A model generated the notes under the pieces. That model was given only the letters and a program-made list of their open reading frames with translations. It did not search any database and was not told the DNA's origin. A stretch of DNA of 64,000 nucleotides from JBGSON01 sp041739085 (GTDB lineage: Bacteria; Patescibacteriota; Gracilibacteria; CAIRYL01). Positions 1 to 9,549 of the stretch are shown piece by piece. Position numbers and translations under genes: made by a program. The stretch is from positions 3,317 to 67,316 of the forward strand of contig JBGSON010000004.1 of NCBI GenBank assembly GCA_041739085.1, read 5' to 3'. Positions within the stretch are counted from its first letter, which is position 1. Each line of letters begins with the position of its first letter.

Positions 1-137
1 ACTCTGCTTGGTTCGAAATAAGATTTGGAGATTCATCTCTCGGATGCAATTCTGAGTTCCCTTCAATGAAGTCGAATCCCTTATTCCCTTTCAGACATTG
101 AAGACCTTCAAATTTCTCTTTCTCATGAACAGCAAAT
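1..137. other. intergenic, nothing recognised
   Basis: A/T-rich stretch before pyrC. I see no complete gene, no tRNA and no convincing promoter. It could hold the end of an upstream transcription unit. Confidence 0.4.
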
Positions 138-1430
138 ATGATTTCTATTTTCATTCAAAACGGCCACGTCATCGACCCCGCAAGCAGAGTGAATGCAGTC
201 ACCGACATTCTTGTTGAGAACGGAAAAGTTAAGAAAGTCGGGAAGTTGAAAGCGATTCCAAAAGGGACTGAGACTTTTAATGCGAAAGGAAAACTTGTCG
301 TCCCCGGATTTGTTGACCTCCAGGTGCATCTCCGAGAACCCGGGTTTGAAGGAAAAGAAACAATCAAGACCGGTCTTCGTTCGGCGCTTAAGGGCGGGAT
401 CACTTCCGTCGTATCCATGCCGAACACAAATCCCGCGACGGATTCTTCACTTACTGTCCGGTATCAATATGCGCGGGCGGAAGAAGCAAAATCAGCAAAC
501 CTTTTTGTCGCCGGAGCGATCACGAAAGGAGAAGAGGGAAAGGAGCTTGCGGATATCCGCGCGATGAAAGACGCGGGGATCGTCGCGGTGACGGACGACG
601 GCCGTGATGTCCAAAATGCGGGAATCATGAAAAAGGCGATGGAATACTGCCGGACATATGGAATCCCGCTTCTCCTCCACTCGGAAGAAGAATCCATTTC
701 CGGGGAAGGAGCAATGCACGAAGGGAAATATTCGACACTCCTGGGACTCCCCGGGATTCCCGCGATTGCGGAAGATATCGCCGTCATGAGGAATCTTCTC
801 CTTGCGGAAGCAACAGGAGCAAAGATCCATCTCATGCATGTTTCCACAAGAAAAGCGGTCGAGTTCATTGAGACATTCCTTAAAAGAAAAGTGAAGGTCA
901 CCGCGGAGACCTGCCCCCAGTATTTTGTCCTCACCGACGCGGTCTGCGACGGGTTCAACACCATGGCGAAGATGTATCCGCCTCTTCGTTCGGAAGATCA
1001 CCGGCGGGCGATCATCAAGGGATTGAAATCAGGTGTCATCTCCGTCATCAGTACGGACCATGCTCCACATACGCGGAAGGAGAAGTTGAAGACATTCACC
1101 GACGCGGCGAAAGGGACCGTGGGCCTTGAAACGAGTTTCGCGCTCGGATACACGCATCTCGTTCTCAAAAAGGAAATATCACTCTCCTCCCTCATCGAAA
1201 AAATGACGGCAAATCCTGCGAAAGTCATCTCCGTCCCGAAAGGGACGCTCTCCCCCGGGAGAGACGCAGACATCGCGATCATCGACCCCGGAGAAAAGTG
1301 GACGATCAGGAATGATGAGATGGAAACGAAAGGAAGAAACTGCGTTTTTGAGGGGATGAAAGTCCAGGGGAGGGTAAAAGAGGTCTTCGTTTCCGGCGAA
1401 TGGGTAGTGAGGAACGGGAAAGTCCTCTGA
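138..1430 (+). CDS. pyrC: dihydroorotase (type I)
   Basis: Zinc amidohydrolase that converts carbamoyl-aspartate to dihydroorotate in de novo pyrimidine synthesis; cytosolic. The 430 aa length fits the family. Visible motifs are the strand-1 block DLQVHLREPG (residues 60-69), the type I metal-bridging Asp in VAVTDDG (~150), metal His residues in LLLHSEE (~178) and LMHVSTR (~232), and the catalytic Asp in STDHAPH (~305). Odd point: the family HxH reads QxH (Gln62, His64), so one classical zinc ligand is missing although every other ligand is present. No other pyrimidine gene is adjacent. A hydantoinase or allantoinase is possible but less likely given the DDG motif and the REPG signature. Confidence 0.93.
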   Translation: MISIFIQNGHVIDPASRVNAVTDILVENGKVKKVGKLKAIPKGTETFNAKGKLVVPGFVDLQVHLREPGFEGKETIKTGLRSALKGGITSVVSMPNTNPATDSSLTVRYQYARAEEAKSANLFVAGAITKGEEGKELADIRAMKDAGIVAVTDDGRDVQNAGIMKKAMEYCRTYGIPLLLHSEEESISGEGAMHEGKYSTLLGLPGIPAIAEDIAVMRNLLLAEATGAKIHLMHVSTRKAVEFIETFLKRKVKVTAETCPQYFVLTDAVCDGFNTMAKMYPPLRSEDHRRAIIKGLKSGVISVISTDHAPHTRKEKLKTFTDAAKGTVGLETSFALGYTHLVLKKEISLSSLIEKMTANPAKVISVPKGTLSPGRDADIAIIDPGEKWTIRNDEMETKGRNCVFEGMKVQGRVKEVFVSGEWVVRNGKVL

Positions 1431-1523
1431 AAAGATCATCGCATTGAGGAGAAGTCATTCCGGAAGGAGCTCTTTTTTTCGAATCTGAATTGTGGGAGAC
1501 TCGGAACGATTTCTTCCCTTTTT

Positions 1524-2099
1524 ATGAAGCAGAAAATCGGTTCCGGAGACGACGGACACACTGATCTCCATTCCGGGCGAAGGATCCCGAAGAATCATGA
1601 TCTCATCCAGGCGATCGGGAATGCCGACCAGCTCGGAGCGATGCTCGGGATGGTCCTCGCCCAAAAACTGAAGAAAGAGACGAGGATGATCCTTGAGTCC
1701 ATGAGCCACATGGTCTATGACATCGGCGCGGAGATCGCATCCGAGGGGAAATATTTCGCAGAAAATATAAGTGATGAAGAGACTGAAAAAATGACCAGGT
1801 GGATCGAGCATATTGATCATGGACTTCAACCCATCGGCACATTTATCGTCTCATCCGGCGTCATCTCATCAGAATGGCTTCATCTCGCGCGTTCCATCAC
1901 GAGAAGACTGGAGCGGAGTCTTGTCGTCCTTCTCAAAGAAGGCGCGCTCCGGAAAGGCATATTCGCATTCATCAACCGTTTTTCCCGTCTCCTCTTTTCA
2001 CTCGCGCGGTTCGAAGCGGAAAAGAAAGGAAAGAAGACCATATTCTGGGAAAAGAAGAAACGCATTCCGGTGATAGAAGAGAAAAGGAGCAGTTCATAA
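1524..2099 (+). CDS. PduO-type cob(I)alamin adenosyltransferase
   Basis: Transfers the adenosyl group of ATP to cob(I)alamin, giving coenzyme B12. Evidence: a P-loop-like start with GSGDDGHTDL (residues 6-15; family consensus TGDDGTT-L), the A-G-x-x-D-x-L-x-A-x-L-G helix (QAIGNADQLGAMLG, ~30-43), YDIGAEIAS (~67), the xxFIxxxG segment (IGTFIVSSG, ~106) and the signature helix LHLARSITRRLER (~118-130), whose Arg and Glu residues are conserved. The 191 aa match the usual single-domain length. It follows pyrC on the same strand after 93 nt. The C-terminus is rich in Lys/Glu. A cobalamin-dependent enzyme such as class II ribonucleotide reductase elsewhere in the genome is an inference. Confidence 0.85.
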   Translation: MKQKIGSGDDGHTDLHSGRRIPKNHDLIQAIGNADQLGAMLGMVLAQKLKKETRMILESMSHMVYDIGAEIASEGKYFAENISDEETEKMTRWIEHIDHGLQPIGTFIVSSGVISSEWLHLARSITRRLERSLVVLLKEGALRKGIFAFINRFSRLLFSLARFEAEKKGKKTIFWEKKKRIPVIEEKRSSS

Positions 2100-2100
2100 A

Positions 2101-2188
2101 GTTTGTAAAGTTCATAAGGTTCATAAAGTTCCTTAGTTCCACAAATAACTTTACAAACCTTACAGACTTTATGGACTTTATAACTTTC
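2101..2188. repeat. degenerate 9-nt tandem repeat, inverted arms
   Basis: The left arm reads as consecutive 9-mers GTTTGTAAA, GTTCATAAG, GTTCATAAA, GTTCCTTAG (2101-2136). The right arm (about 2147-2188) holds the same units in inverse orientation, so the two arms form a long imperfect inverted repeat. It separates the adenosyltransferase and proC. A related array lies at 53665-53691. Confidence 0.75.
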
Positions 2189-2232
2189 TTGTCCCCTTCC
2201 CATTTTTTCATTCCCGTCTTACACTGGAAATC

Positions 2233-3036
2233 GTGATCAGGAGAATATCTTTCATCGGCGCCGGGAACATGGGCTCCGCGCTCATCTCCGCTCTTCTCTC
2301 CGAGGGGATCGTAGGTCCGGAGGATTTGAAAGTGAGCGACCGGAATCCCGAACGGCTCAAATGGCTTCGTGAAAAAAATGTTTTTGTTTCTCCTCATCCG
2401 GAAGATGTCATTACGGACACCGATTGTCTTTTTCTCGCAACGAAACCTCAGGACGTCTCTCAGATCCTGGAAAGCGTCAAAGGCAATTTTCCCGAGGGGA
2501 TGCTCATGGTCTCCATTGCCGCGGGGATCACGGTCCAGCATCTCCAGGATGCCGGCCGGATATCAAAGGTGATCCGGGTGATGCCCAATACGCCGGCGCT
2601 TGTCCGATCCGGCGTATCCGGAATGTTCTCGTCTCCTGAGGTCAGCGGGGAAGAGAGAGAATATGTTTTAAAGTTCCTCAAGACCGTAGGTGAAGTCATC
2701 GAGTGTTATCATGAAGACCAGATCGACGCGATCACCTCCCTTTCCGGAAGCGGCCCCGCTTATTTTTTCCGCATCCTGGAGATCATGGCGGAGAAAGCGG
2801 TCCGTTATGGTTTTTCGAAGGAGAATGCAAGAAAAATCGTCTTAAACACGATGTTCGGTGCGGGTGTTCTCGCGAAAGAATCGGGACAAGACTGTGCCGA
2901 ACTCCGGGACATGGTGACCTCAAAAGGAGGGACGACAGAGGCCGCGCTCAATACATTTGCAGAGATGCAGCTCGAAAAAATACTGAACGCAGGGATCGAT
3001 GCTGCATATGACAGGGCAAAAGAACTCGGAAAATAA
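2233..3036 (+). CDS. proC: pyrroline-5-carboxylate reductase
   Basis: Last step of proline synthesis: NAD(P)H-dependent reduction of pyrroline-5-carboxylate. Evidence: N-terminal Rossmann motif FIGAGNMGSAL (residues 5-15), central VMPNTPALV (~116-124), and the family C-terminal signature with SGSGPAYFF (~170) and VTSKGGTTEAAL (~228-239). The 267 aa are full length. The start is GTG, placed so that the first beta strand precedes the dinucleotide motif directly. No proA or proB is adjacent. Short, nearly convergent spacing (16 nt) to the opposite-strand pilT gene. Confidence 0.96.
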   Translation: MIRRISFIGAGNMGSALISALLSEGIVGPEDLKVSDRNPERLKWLREKNVFVSPHPEDVITDTDCLFLATKPQDVSQILESVKGNFPEGMLMVSIAAGITVQHLQDAGRISKVIRVMPNTPALVRSGVSGMFSSPEVSGEEREYVLKFLKTVGEVIECYHEDQIDAITSLSGSGPAYFFRILEIMAEKAVRYGFSKENARKIVLNTMFGAGVLAKESGQDCAELRDMVTSKGGTTEAALNTFAEMQLEKILNAGIDAAYDRAKELGK

Positions 3037-3052
3037 TGACTTCTTTCCCGGA

Positions 3053-4189
3053 TCATTCCTCCCGGAAGTAGTGGATGTAGTCTTCTTCTCTGATAACGCC
3101 GGTCTCTGCGAGTTCTTCAGCGAATTTTTCCATGCGGACCATCCCGAGTGATGCGCCCGCCTGCATCGCGTTCGGCATCTGGGCGACTTCCCCTCTCCGG
3201 ATGAGGTTTCGGATCGCGGAGTTCACGATCATGAGCTCATAAATACCGATACGGCCGGGCCGGTCTGACCTCGGGACAAGCCTCTGGGAAACGACGCCGA
3301 TAAGCGTATCCGAAAGCCGGGAGTAGATCTGCATCTGTTGCTCCGGCGGGAATGCGCTCGCGAGGCGCGAGATCGTCTGTGTGGCGCTGGAAGTGTGGAG
3401 CGTCGAAATGACGAGATGCCCCGTTTCTGAAAGATTCATGGCGGCCATGATCGTTTCCGGGTCGCGCATCTCCCCGATCATGACCACATCAGGATCCTGG
3501 CGGAGAGCGCCGCGTAGTGCGTTCGCGAAAGAGAGCGTATCAACGCCGATCTCCCTCTGGGAGATGACTGACCTTTTCGGAGTGAAGACGAATTCGATCG
3601 GATCTTCGATCGTGAGGATATGTTCCACTCGGTGTTCATTCACATAATCGAGGAGTGACTGCATGGATGTCGATTTACCGGAACCGGTGGGACCGGTGAC
3701 GAGGATGAGGCCCTGTTTCGCTTTGATGAGATTATAGACGGCATGAGGAAGTCCGAGTTCTTCGATGCTCCACGCTTTCGATGCGATCCGGCGCATGACG
3801 GTCGAGATGTTCCGCCTCTTGTAGAAGAGATTCACGCGGAAGGCGGTCCCATCGGTATGTTCATAAGCAAAATCAAGCTCCCTTGTCCTGATGAGAGTCT
3901 CTTTCATGGATTCCGACGGGATCATCGAGTAGATGAGGCGTTCCGCCTGCTCTCTTGTGAGATGCGGAATATTGTCGATAAAGCAGATCTGCCCGTTGAT
4001 GCGGAGTGCGATCCGTGCGCCCGCGCCCATGTGGAGATCGGACGCTTCCTGATCGATGACGAGATCCAGGAGATCGTCGAGTGTGATATCATCGCCGGCA
4101 CTATCGAGTTTCACCTCGGGGCCCTGCTCAAACTTCTCTTTCGTCTCTTCTTCCCCTTCGTAGGATTCTTCGTCGATTTCGTCAGGCAT
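3053..4189 (-). CDS. pilT: PilT-family twitching ATPase (copy 1)
   Basis: Hexameric AAA+-like motor that retracts type IV pili at the inner membrane base. Order: acidic N-terminus (~1-35), PAS-like N-terminal domain (ASDLHM ~53), Walker A GPTGSGKST (~160), Asp box EDPIEF (~193), Walker B region QDPDVVMIGEMRD (~230), His box ETGHLVISTLHTSS (~253), and the retraction-type C-terminal motif AIRNLIRR (~310). That last motif is the PilT hallmark (family form AIRNLIRE), separating it from the extension motor PilB. 378 aa, slightly longer than usual because of the acidic leader. It is the most distal of four pilT genes on this strand, separated from the rest by prmC and the divergent nadM. Confidence 0.95.
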   Translation of the reverse strand: MPDEIDEESYEGEEETKEKFEQGPEVKLDSAGDDITLDDLLDLVIDQEASDLHMGAGARIALRINGQICFIDNIPHLTREQAERLIYSMIPSESMKETLIRTRELDFAYEHTDGTAFRVNLFYKRRNISTVMRRIASKAWSIEELGLPHAVYNLIKAKQGLILVTGPTGSGKSTSMQSLLDYVNEHRVEHILTIEDPIEFVFTPKRSVISQREIGVDTLSFANALRGALRQDPDVVMIGEMRDPETIMAAMNLSETGHLVISTLHTSSATQTISRLASAFPPEQQMQIYSRLSDTLIGVVSQRLVPRSDRPGRIGIYELMIVNSAIRNLIRRGEVAQMPNAMQAGASLGMVRMEKFAEELAETGVIREEDYIHYFREE

Positions 4190-4324
4190 AAGTATTTCTG
4201 TGAAGAAAATGTGTTTCTATTTCAGTAAATTATATGCTATTTCTTGACAAAAATCAATGATCTGCGGGTCGAAACCTCCTCGGATTCTGGAGATTTGGAA
4301 AAGTCCAAAGAACAAAATCGTGAA

Positions 4325-4352
4325 GAAAAAAGAAAAAGCACAAAAGAAAGAA
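4325..4352. repeat. degenerate 7-nt tandem repeat
   Basis: Four consecutive heptamers GAAAAAA, GAAAAAG, CACAAAA, GAAAGAA in the gap between prmC and pilT. It belongs to a dispersed family seen at several other intergenic sites in the window. The T-rich strand reads away from prmC, so a role downstream of that gene is possible. A 74-codon frame in this gap looks like low-complexity noise. Confidence 0.6.
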
Positions 4353-4437
4353 GAGAATTCATTGCACTCTCTCGTTTCAATAGTTATGAACTCTAATGAA
4401 GAAACGCGCCCGCCCCTGTTCATTTTCTCCTGATCTT

Positions 4438-5289
4438 TCACCTCCGGGAAAGCATTCCGAACCTCAGATTCCCCGATAGATCCGGGAAAAAACTGAGGAT
4501 ATGATCCGGGAACATGTCTTTTCTGATGGATGAGAGGGTTTTTCTCTGCGGAGGATGAAATTCAAAGAGCACGAAGTCAAAATCAAAATGTCCGGAGAGT
4601 TCACGGAAGAACCGGCGGTAATGATCAAGGCCGTCTTTTCCGCTCCAGAGTGCTTCGGGGGGATCATGATCGATGACTTCCCTCGGGAGATCATCTCCTT
4701 CGGGAATGTAGGGAAGGTTCACCACGAAAATGATCGGACACGGAGTATCTGCGGGAAGCAAGAAATCTTTAAGGAGATCGGATTCCACGAAGGAGACAGA
4801 GTTGATCTTTAGGAGCGAAGCATTTTTTTTCGCTATACGGAGAGCATTTTTAGAGTTCTCAATCCCGAAAATGCGGTGTGTGTCCGGAAGAGAATGAGCA
4901 AGCGAAAGAGCGATGCACCCTGATCCGGTTCCGACGTCGATGATCGTCGAAGCGGTCTTTCCCTGAACGAGGTGCAGAGTTTTTTCCACGAGAAACTCCG
5001 TTTCCGGGCGCGGACAGAGAACGCCTTTTTCAATGGAAAACGACAGGTCGAAGAATTCTCTCTTCCCGAGAAGGAATGCAACAGGAGCGCCCTCCGCCCT
5101 TTTTGCGATAAGTTTTTGAAAACACGTGATGGCATTTTTTGAAAGAAAATCCGAAGAATGCGCAATGAGAAATGATCGCGGTGATCCGAGGACATGACCG
5201 AGGAGAATCTCAGCGTCAAGATCAGGAGTCGCAGTCTTCGATTCCCCAAGAACGCGCTTCGCCCAGATGAGACTTTCTGAAATGTTCAC
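4438..5289 (-). CDS. prmC: peptide chain release factor N5-glutamine methyltransferase
   Basis: SAM-dependent enzyme that methylates the GGQ glutamine of release factors RF1/RF2. The N-terminal helical domain carries the family start (DAEILLGHVLG, ~25-35). The Rossmann methyltransferase domain has motif I VGTGSGCIALSLA (~118-130), ENSKNALRIAKKNA (~143) and the substrate-binding NLPY (~190) in place of the commoner NPPY; NLPY also occurs in the family. 283 aa is normal length. It is divergent from nadM across a 73 nt gap. prfA is not next to it, unlike in many bacteria. Confidence 0.94.
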   Translation of the reverse strand: MNISESLIWAKRVLGESKTATPDLDAEILLGHVLGSPRSFLIAHSSDFLSKNAITCFQKLIAKRAEGAPVAFLLGKREFFDLSFSIEKGVLCPRPETEFLVEKTLHLVQGKTASTIIDVGTGSGCIALSLAHSLPDTHRIFGIENSKNALRIAKKNASLLKINSVSFVESDLLKDFLLPADTPCPIIFVVNLPYIPEGDDLPREVIDHDPPEALWSGKDGLDHYRRFFRELSGHFDFDFVLFEFHPPQRKTLSSIRKDMFPDHILSFFPDLSGNLRFGMLSRR

Positions 5290-5362
5290 TCTTTTCGGGA
5301 GAATAATTTCTTTTCAAAAAAACAATATTCCCATTATACTCAAATTCACCAAGAATCATTGC

Positions 5363-5875
5363 ATGAAGAAAAGAGCGCTCTTCATCGGCAGGTTCCAGCC
5401 ATTTCACCGGGGGCATCTCGATGCGCTGAAGCAGATCCTCGAACATAAGGACAAATTCGACGAGATCATCATTGCGATCGGAAGCGCTGAGGATGAGTTT
5501 CTCCCCGCGAATCCGCTCACTGCGGGGGAGAGGATGGAGATCATAGACCTCGCCATCCGGGAAGCGGGGATGCCGAAGGAGAAATTCTGGATCATTCCCG
5601 TCCGGAACATCAATGAATACTCCCTCTGGCCGCATCATGTCATCAGGCTTTGTCCTTCTTTCGAGGCCGTATTTTCCGGATCAAAAATCGTTCAGACCCT
5701 TTTCCGGAACACTGACAAAAAGATCATCCCCCTGGAGATGAGGATATCGGTTTCCGCAACCTCTGTCCGTGAGAAAGTGAGGATGGAAGAGCCTCTCGAG
5801 AAGCACCTCCTTCCCTCGGTGATCCGATATCTCGAGGGGATCCATTTTCGGGAGCGGCTGATGGAGATATCATAA
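5363..5875 (+). CDS. nadM: nicotinamide-nucleotide adenylyltransferase, archaeal NadM type
   Basis: Joins NMN (or its deamido form) to AMP to make NAD. It is a nucleotidyltransferase of the archaeal NadM type rather than bacterial NadD. Evidence: start strand FIGRFQPFHRGHL (~6-18) containing the HxGH nucleotide-binding site, NPLTAGERMEII (~52-63), and the C-terminal SATSVREKV (~132) at the ISGTxxR position. The upstream in-frame Met codons would add a tail overlapping prmC, so I choose the ATG that puts the GRFQPFH motif at the N-terminus; this gives 170 aa, the normal size. A TATACT hexamer at 5335-5340 may be its -10 element, though the -35 is weak. Confidence 0.88.
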   Translation: MKKRALFIGRFQPFHRGHLDALKQILEHKDKFDEIIIAIGSAEDEFLPANPLTAGERMEIIDLAIREAGMPKEKFWIIPVRNINEYSLWPHHVIRLCPSFEAVFSGSKIVQTLFRNTDKKIIPLEMRISVSATSVREKVRMEEPLEKHLLPSVIRYLEGIHFRERLMEIS

Positions 5876-5896
5876 TCATATATTCTCCCCTGCTTC

Positions 5897-7237
5897 TCAT
5901 ACGAAGTCTTCCGGGCGGGTCGCATACTGAGTGATGTCACGCTTGTCGACAAGACCCTTCGCAATGAGCTTGTGGAGAGCCTGGTCCAGTGTGTTCATCC
6001 CTTCCTTCATCCCGACTTCGATACTGGAAGGGATCTGGAATTCTTTGCTGTTCCGGACAAGACTTCTGATGCCTGCTGTTCCATACATGACCTCAAAAGC
6101 TGCGATGAGCCCGTTTCCGTTTTTTCTCTTGCAGAGGACCTGGGAGATGACGCACTGGATCGATTCGGAGAGCATCGTCCGGATCTGATCCTGTTCACTC
6201 GCCGGAAAAACATCGATGATACGGGAGATCGTTTTCATGGCGCTCGATGTATGGAGCGTTCCGAACACGAGATGTCCCGTCTCCGCGGCGGTGAGGGCAA
6301 GCGATATCGTCTCGTGATCCCGCATTTCTCCGATCATGATGCAGTCGGGATCCTCGCGGAGAGCGGATTTCAAGGCGCGGGCAAATGATTTCGTATGCGT
6401 CTTCACCTCCCGGTGGTTGACCAGAGATTTTTTTGATGTATGGAGGATCTCCACGGGATCTTCAATGGTGAGAATATGTCCCTCCTCCTGTTCGTTCACC
6501 ATGTCGACGAACGTCGCGAGGGTCGTCGATTTTCCGCATCCGCTCGGTCCGGTGACGAGGACAAGTCCTTTCTTATAATCCTTGATTTTCTTCAGACTGT
6601 CGGGAAGTCCGAGTTCCTCAAAACTCATGATCTTGTTCGAGATGATGCGGAATACCGCGCATGAACCGTGGAGCGTCTGCATGGCATTGCACCGGTATCT
6701 GTTTCGATGCTCGTCCGTGAAGCTGTAATCGGTGTCAAGGTTTTCAAGATATTCATCCTTTGCGTCCTGTCCCATGGTCGCAAAGATCATTTTTTGGGCT
6801 GACTCCTCACTCAGTTTCCCGGTACCAGGGATTTCGCGCACATCACCAAAAAGCCTCATCTTCGGAGTACTCCCGGAGGCGATGTGGAGATCAGACCCGA
6901 AGTGGCTCCGCGCATAGAGAAGGAGTTCGATAATATCATCCGGAGTTCCGGAGTAGGGAGGAAGAGGCTTTTCCGGTTGAGTCCGCTCCTCCTTTTCCAC
7001 GAAGCTCACTCGCTTGTTGAGGGTGGACGGAAGTGATGGAGGAGAAGCCGCTGCTTTCGGTTTTGTCGTCGACGGGGCTGAACCGATATGGATTTCACCG
7101 CCTGGCGGGGATGGGGAATCTTCAAATCGGATGCCTCCCGCCGGCTTTGGACTTGCGGGAATATGGAGGGATGACGATGATTCATCGAACCGGATCCCCG
7201 GGATTTTTGCCGATGACTGGGATGATTCTTCCGGCAT
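5897..7237 (-). CDS. pilT: PilT-family ATPase with disordered N-terminal extension (copy 2)
   Basis: Type IV pilus retraction-type ATPase. The core from ~residue 100 carries SDLHIASG (~114), Walker A GPSGCGKST (~228), EDPVEI, EDPDCIMIGEMRD (~300), ETGHLVFGTLHTSS (~323) and the AGIRSLVRN variant of the AIRNLIRE motif. At 446 aa it is about 90 residues longer than classic PilT. The extra N-terminus is rich in Ser/Pro and contains two near-copies of a GIRF-(D/E)2-S...HI motif (~14-27 and ~35-52), looking like a linear docking segment. Its stop faces the nadM stop (convergent); upstream it is only 4 nt from the next pilT, so both are likely co-transcribed. Confidence 0.94.
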   Translation of the reverse strand: MPEESSQSSAKIPGIRFDESSSSLHIPASPKPAGGIRFEDSPSPPGGEIHIGSAPSTTKPKAAASPPSLPSTLNKRVSFVEKEERTQPEKPLPPYSGTPDDIIELLLYARSHFGSDLHIASGSTPKMRLFGDVREIPGTGKLSEESAQKMIFATMGQDAKDEYLENLDTDYSFTDEHRNRYRCNAMQTLHGSCAVFRIISNKIMSFEELGLPDSLKKIKDYKKGLVLVTGPSGCGKSTTLATFVDMVNEQEEGHILTIEDPVEILHTSKKSLVNHREVKTHTKSFARALKSALREDPDCIMIGEMRDHETISLALTAAETGHLVFGTLHTSSAMKTISRIIDVFPASEQDQIRTMLSESIQCVISQVLCKRKNGNGLIAAFEVMYGTAGIRSLVRNSKEFQIPSSIEVGMKEGMNTLDQALHKLIAKGLVDKRDITQYATRPEDFV

Positions 7238-7241
7238 GGGA

Positions 7242-8306
<1,065 letters not shown>

Positions 8307-8382
8307 GTGTTTGTATTTGGAGGGAATGAACTCCCGCTTTCCGTTTATTATAAATCAAATAAACAAAAATGGCAATCAGCCG

Positions 8383-9471
8383 CTATTTCTGAATGCCTGC
8401 GAATTTTCTGAGTTCATCAATGTTCCTGGCATAGATCCTCGCCGTTTCAAACGTAATGATTTTGTTCCTGATGAGTTTCCCGAGCGACTGGTCAAGGCTC
8501 TGCATGCCCATATCGGCTCCGCTCTGAATGGCGGTCGGGATCTGATGGATGTCGCCTTTCCGGATCTGATTCCGGATCCCGTCCGTGGCGATAAGGATTT
8601 CATGCGCAACGACCCTGCCCCCACCGATCTTTTTCACGAGTTCCTGCGCGATGATGAACTGGATGGAATCAGCGAGCATGGACCGTATTTGTGACTGCTC
8701 TTCCGCCGGAAAGACATCGATGATGCGATCGATCGTCTTTGCGGCGCTTGAGGTATGGAGGGTCCCGAACACCAGCGTTCCCGTTTCCGCCGCGGTGAGG
8801 GCGAGGGATATCGTCTCGAGGTCGCGCATCTCTCCAACGAGGACGATATCGGGATCCTGCCTCGTGACCGCCTTGAGAGCAGAAGCGAAGGTCTTCGTGT
8901 GTTTCCCGACCTGGCGGTGAGTGATGATGCTCTTCTTTGGAACATGGACGAACTCGATCGGGTCTTCGATCGTAATGATGTGTGAGCGCTTCGTGTTGTT
9001 GATGAGGTCGATGATCGCCGCGATCGTCGTAGATTTCCCGCATCCGGTGGATCCGGTGACGAGGACGAGTCCTTTAGTCAGTTGCGTGATCTTTCGCAGG
9101 CTCTCCGGGAGTCCGAGATCAGTGAAGGAGATGATCGTGCTCGGAATGATATGAAAGACAGCATTCGCTCCTTTTGTGGTAAAAAATGTGTTTGCCCGAA
9201 ACCTTGCGGTCATCGGTATGTCGATCGCGTAATTCAGATCTTTCTCCCTCTTCAATTCCTCTTTTTGCTCTTCCGTCATCGACTGTTCGATGAGATCGAC
9301 TGAAATGTCGAGAGTGAGGACAGGATACTTTTCCTGATAGACCATGTCACCATCGATCCGGTAAGAAGGTTTTTCCCCGGTGCTGATATGAATATCAGAC
9401 GCTCCGAGTCCGTGAGCTTCCCGAAGCATTTCGAAAATATCGAGGTCCATGGGATTTTTTGTTTCACTCAA
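8383..9471 (-). CDS. pilT: PilT-family ATPase (copy 4)
   Basis: Retraction-type pilus ATPase of 362 aa, first gene of the three-gene tandem. Motifs: ASDIHISTG (~20), GSTGCGKSTT (~138), ITIEDPIEFVH, RQDPDIVLVGEMRD (~205), ETGTLVFGTLHTSS and GIRNQIRKGDIHQIP (~293). Very close to copy 3 over the whole length, including the same ETGT His-box variant. The 76 nt gap to copy 3 shows no gene. It is divergent from the lytic transglycosylase gene, with a shared control region at 9472-9549. Confidence 0.95.
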   Translation of the reverse strand: MSETKNPMDLDIFEMLREAHGLGASDIHISTGEKPSYRIDGDMVYQEKYPVLTLDISVDLIEQSMTEEQKEELKREKDLNYAIDIPMTARFRANTFFTTKGANAVFHIIPSTIISFTDLGLPESLRKITQLTKGLVLVTGSTGCGKSTTIAAIIDLINNTKRSHIITIEDPIEFVHVPKKSIITHRQVGKHTKTFASALKAVTRQDPDIVLVGEMRDLETISLALTAAETGTLVFGTLHTSSAAKTIDRIIDVFPAEEQSQIRSMLADSIQFIIAQELVKKIGGGRVVAHEILIATDGIRNQIRKGDIHQIPTAIQSGADMGMQSLDQSLGKLIRNKIITFETARIYARNIDELRKFAGIQK

Positions 9472-9490
9472 TTATACCATCAATTCCTGT

Positions 9491-9519
9491 TTCCTCACAA
9501 TCGGGGATTCACCTATAAT
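9491..9519 (+). promoter_or_regulatory. candidate promoter of the transglycosylase gene
   Basis: Perfect -10 TATAAT at 9514-9519, 17 nt after a weak -35-like TTCCTC (9491-9496), 30 nt upstream of the chosen ATG at 9550. Based on sequence match only. Confidence 0.5.
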
Positions 9520-9549
9520 AGGGGCGACAGATCCATTTTTCATTATTCC

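Noticed and set aside
4217..4441. 74-codon minus-strand frame overlapping the prmC stop
   Set aside because: Low-complexity Phe/Ser-rich text derived from the heptamer array; no good start context or family.
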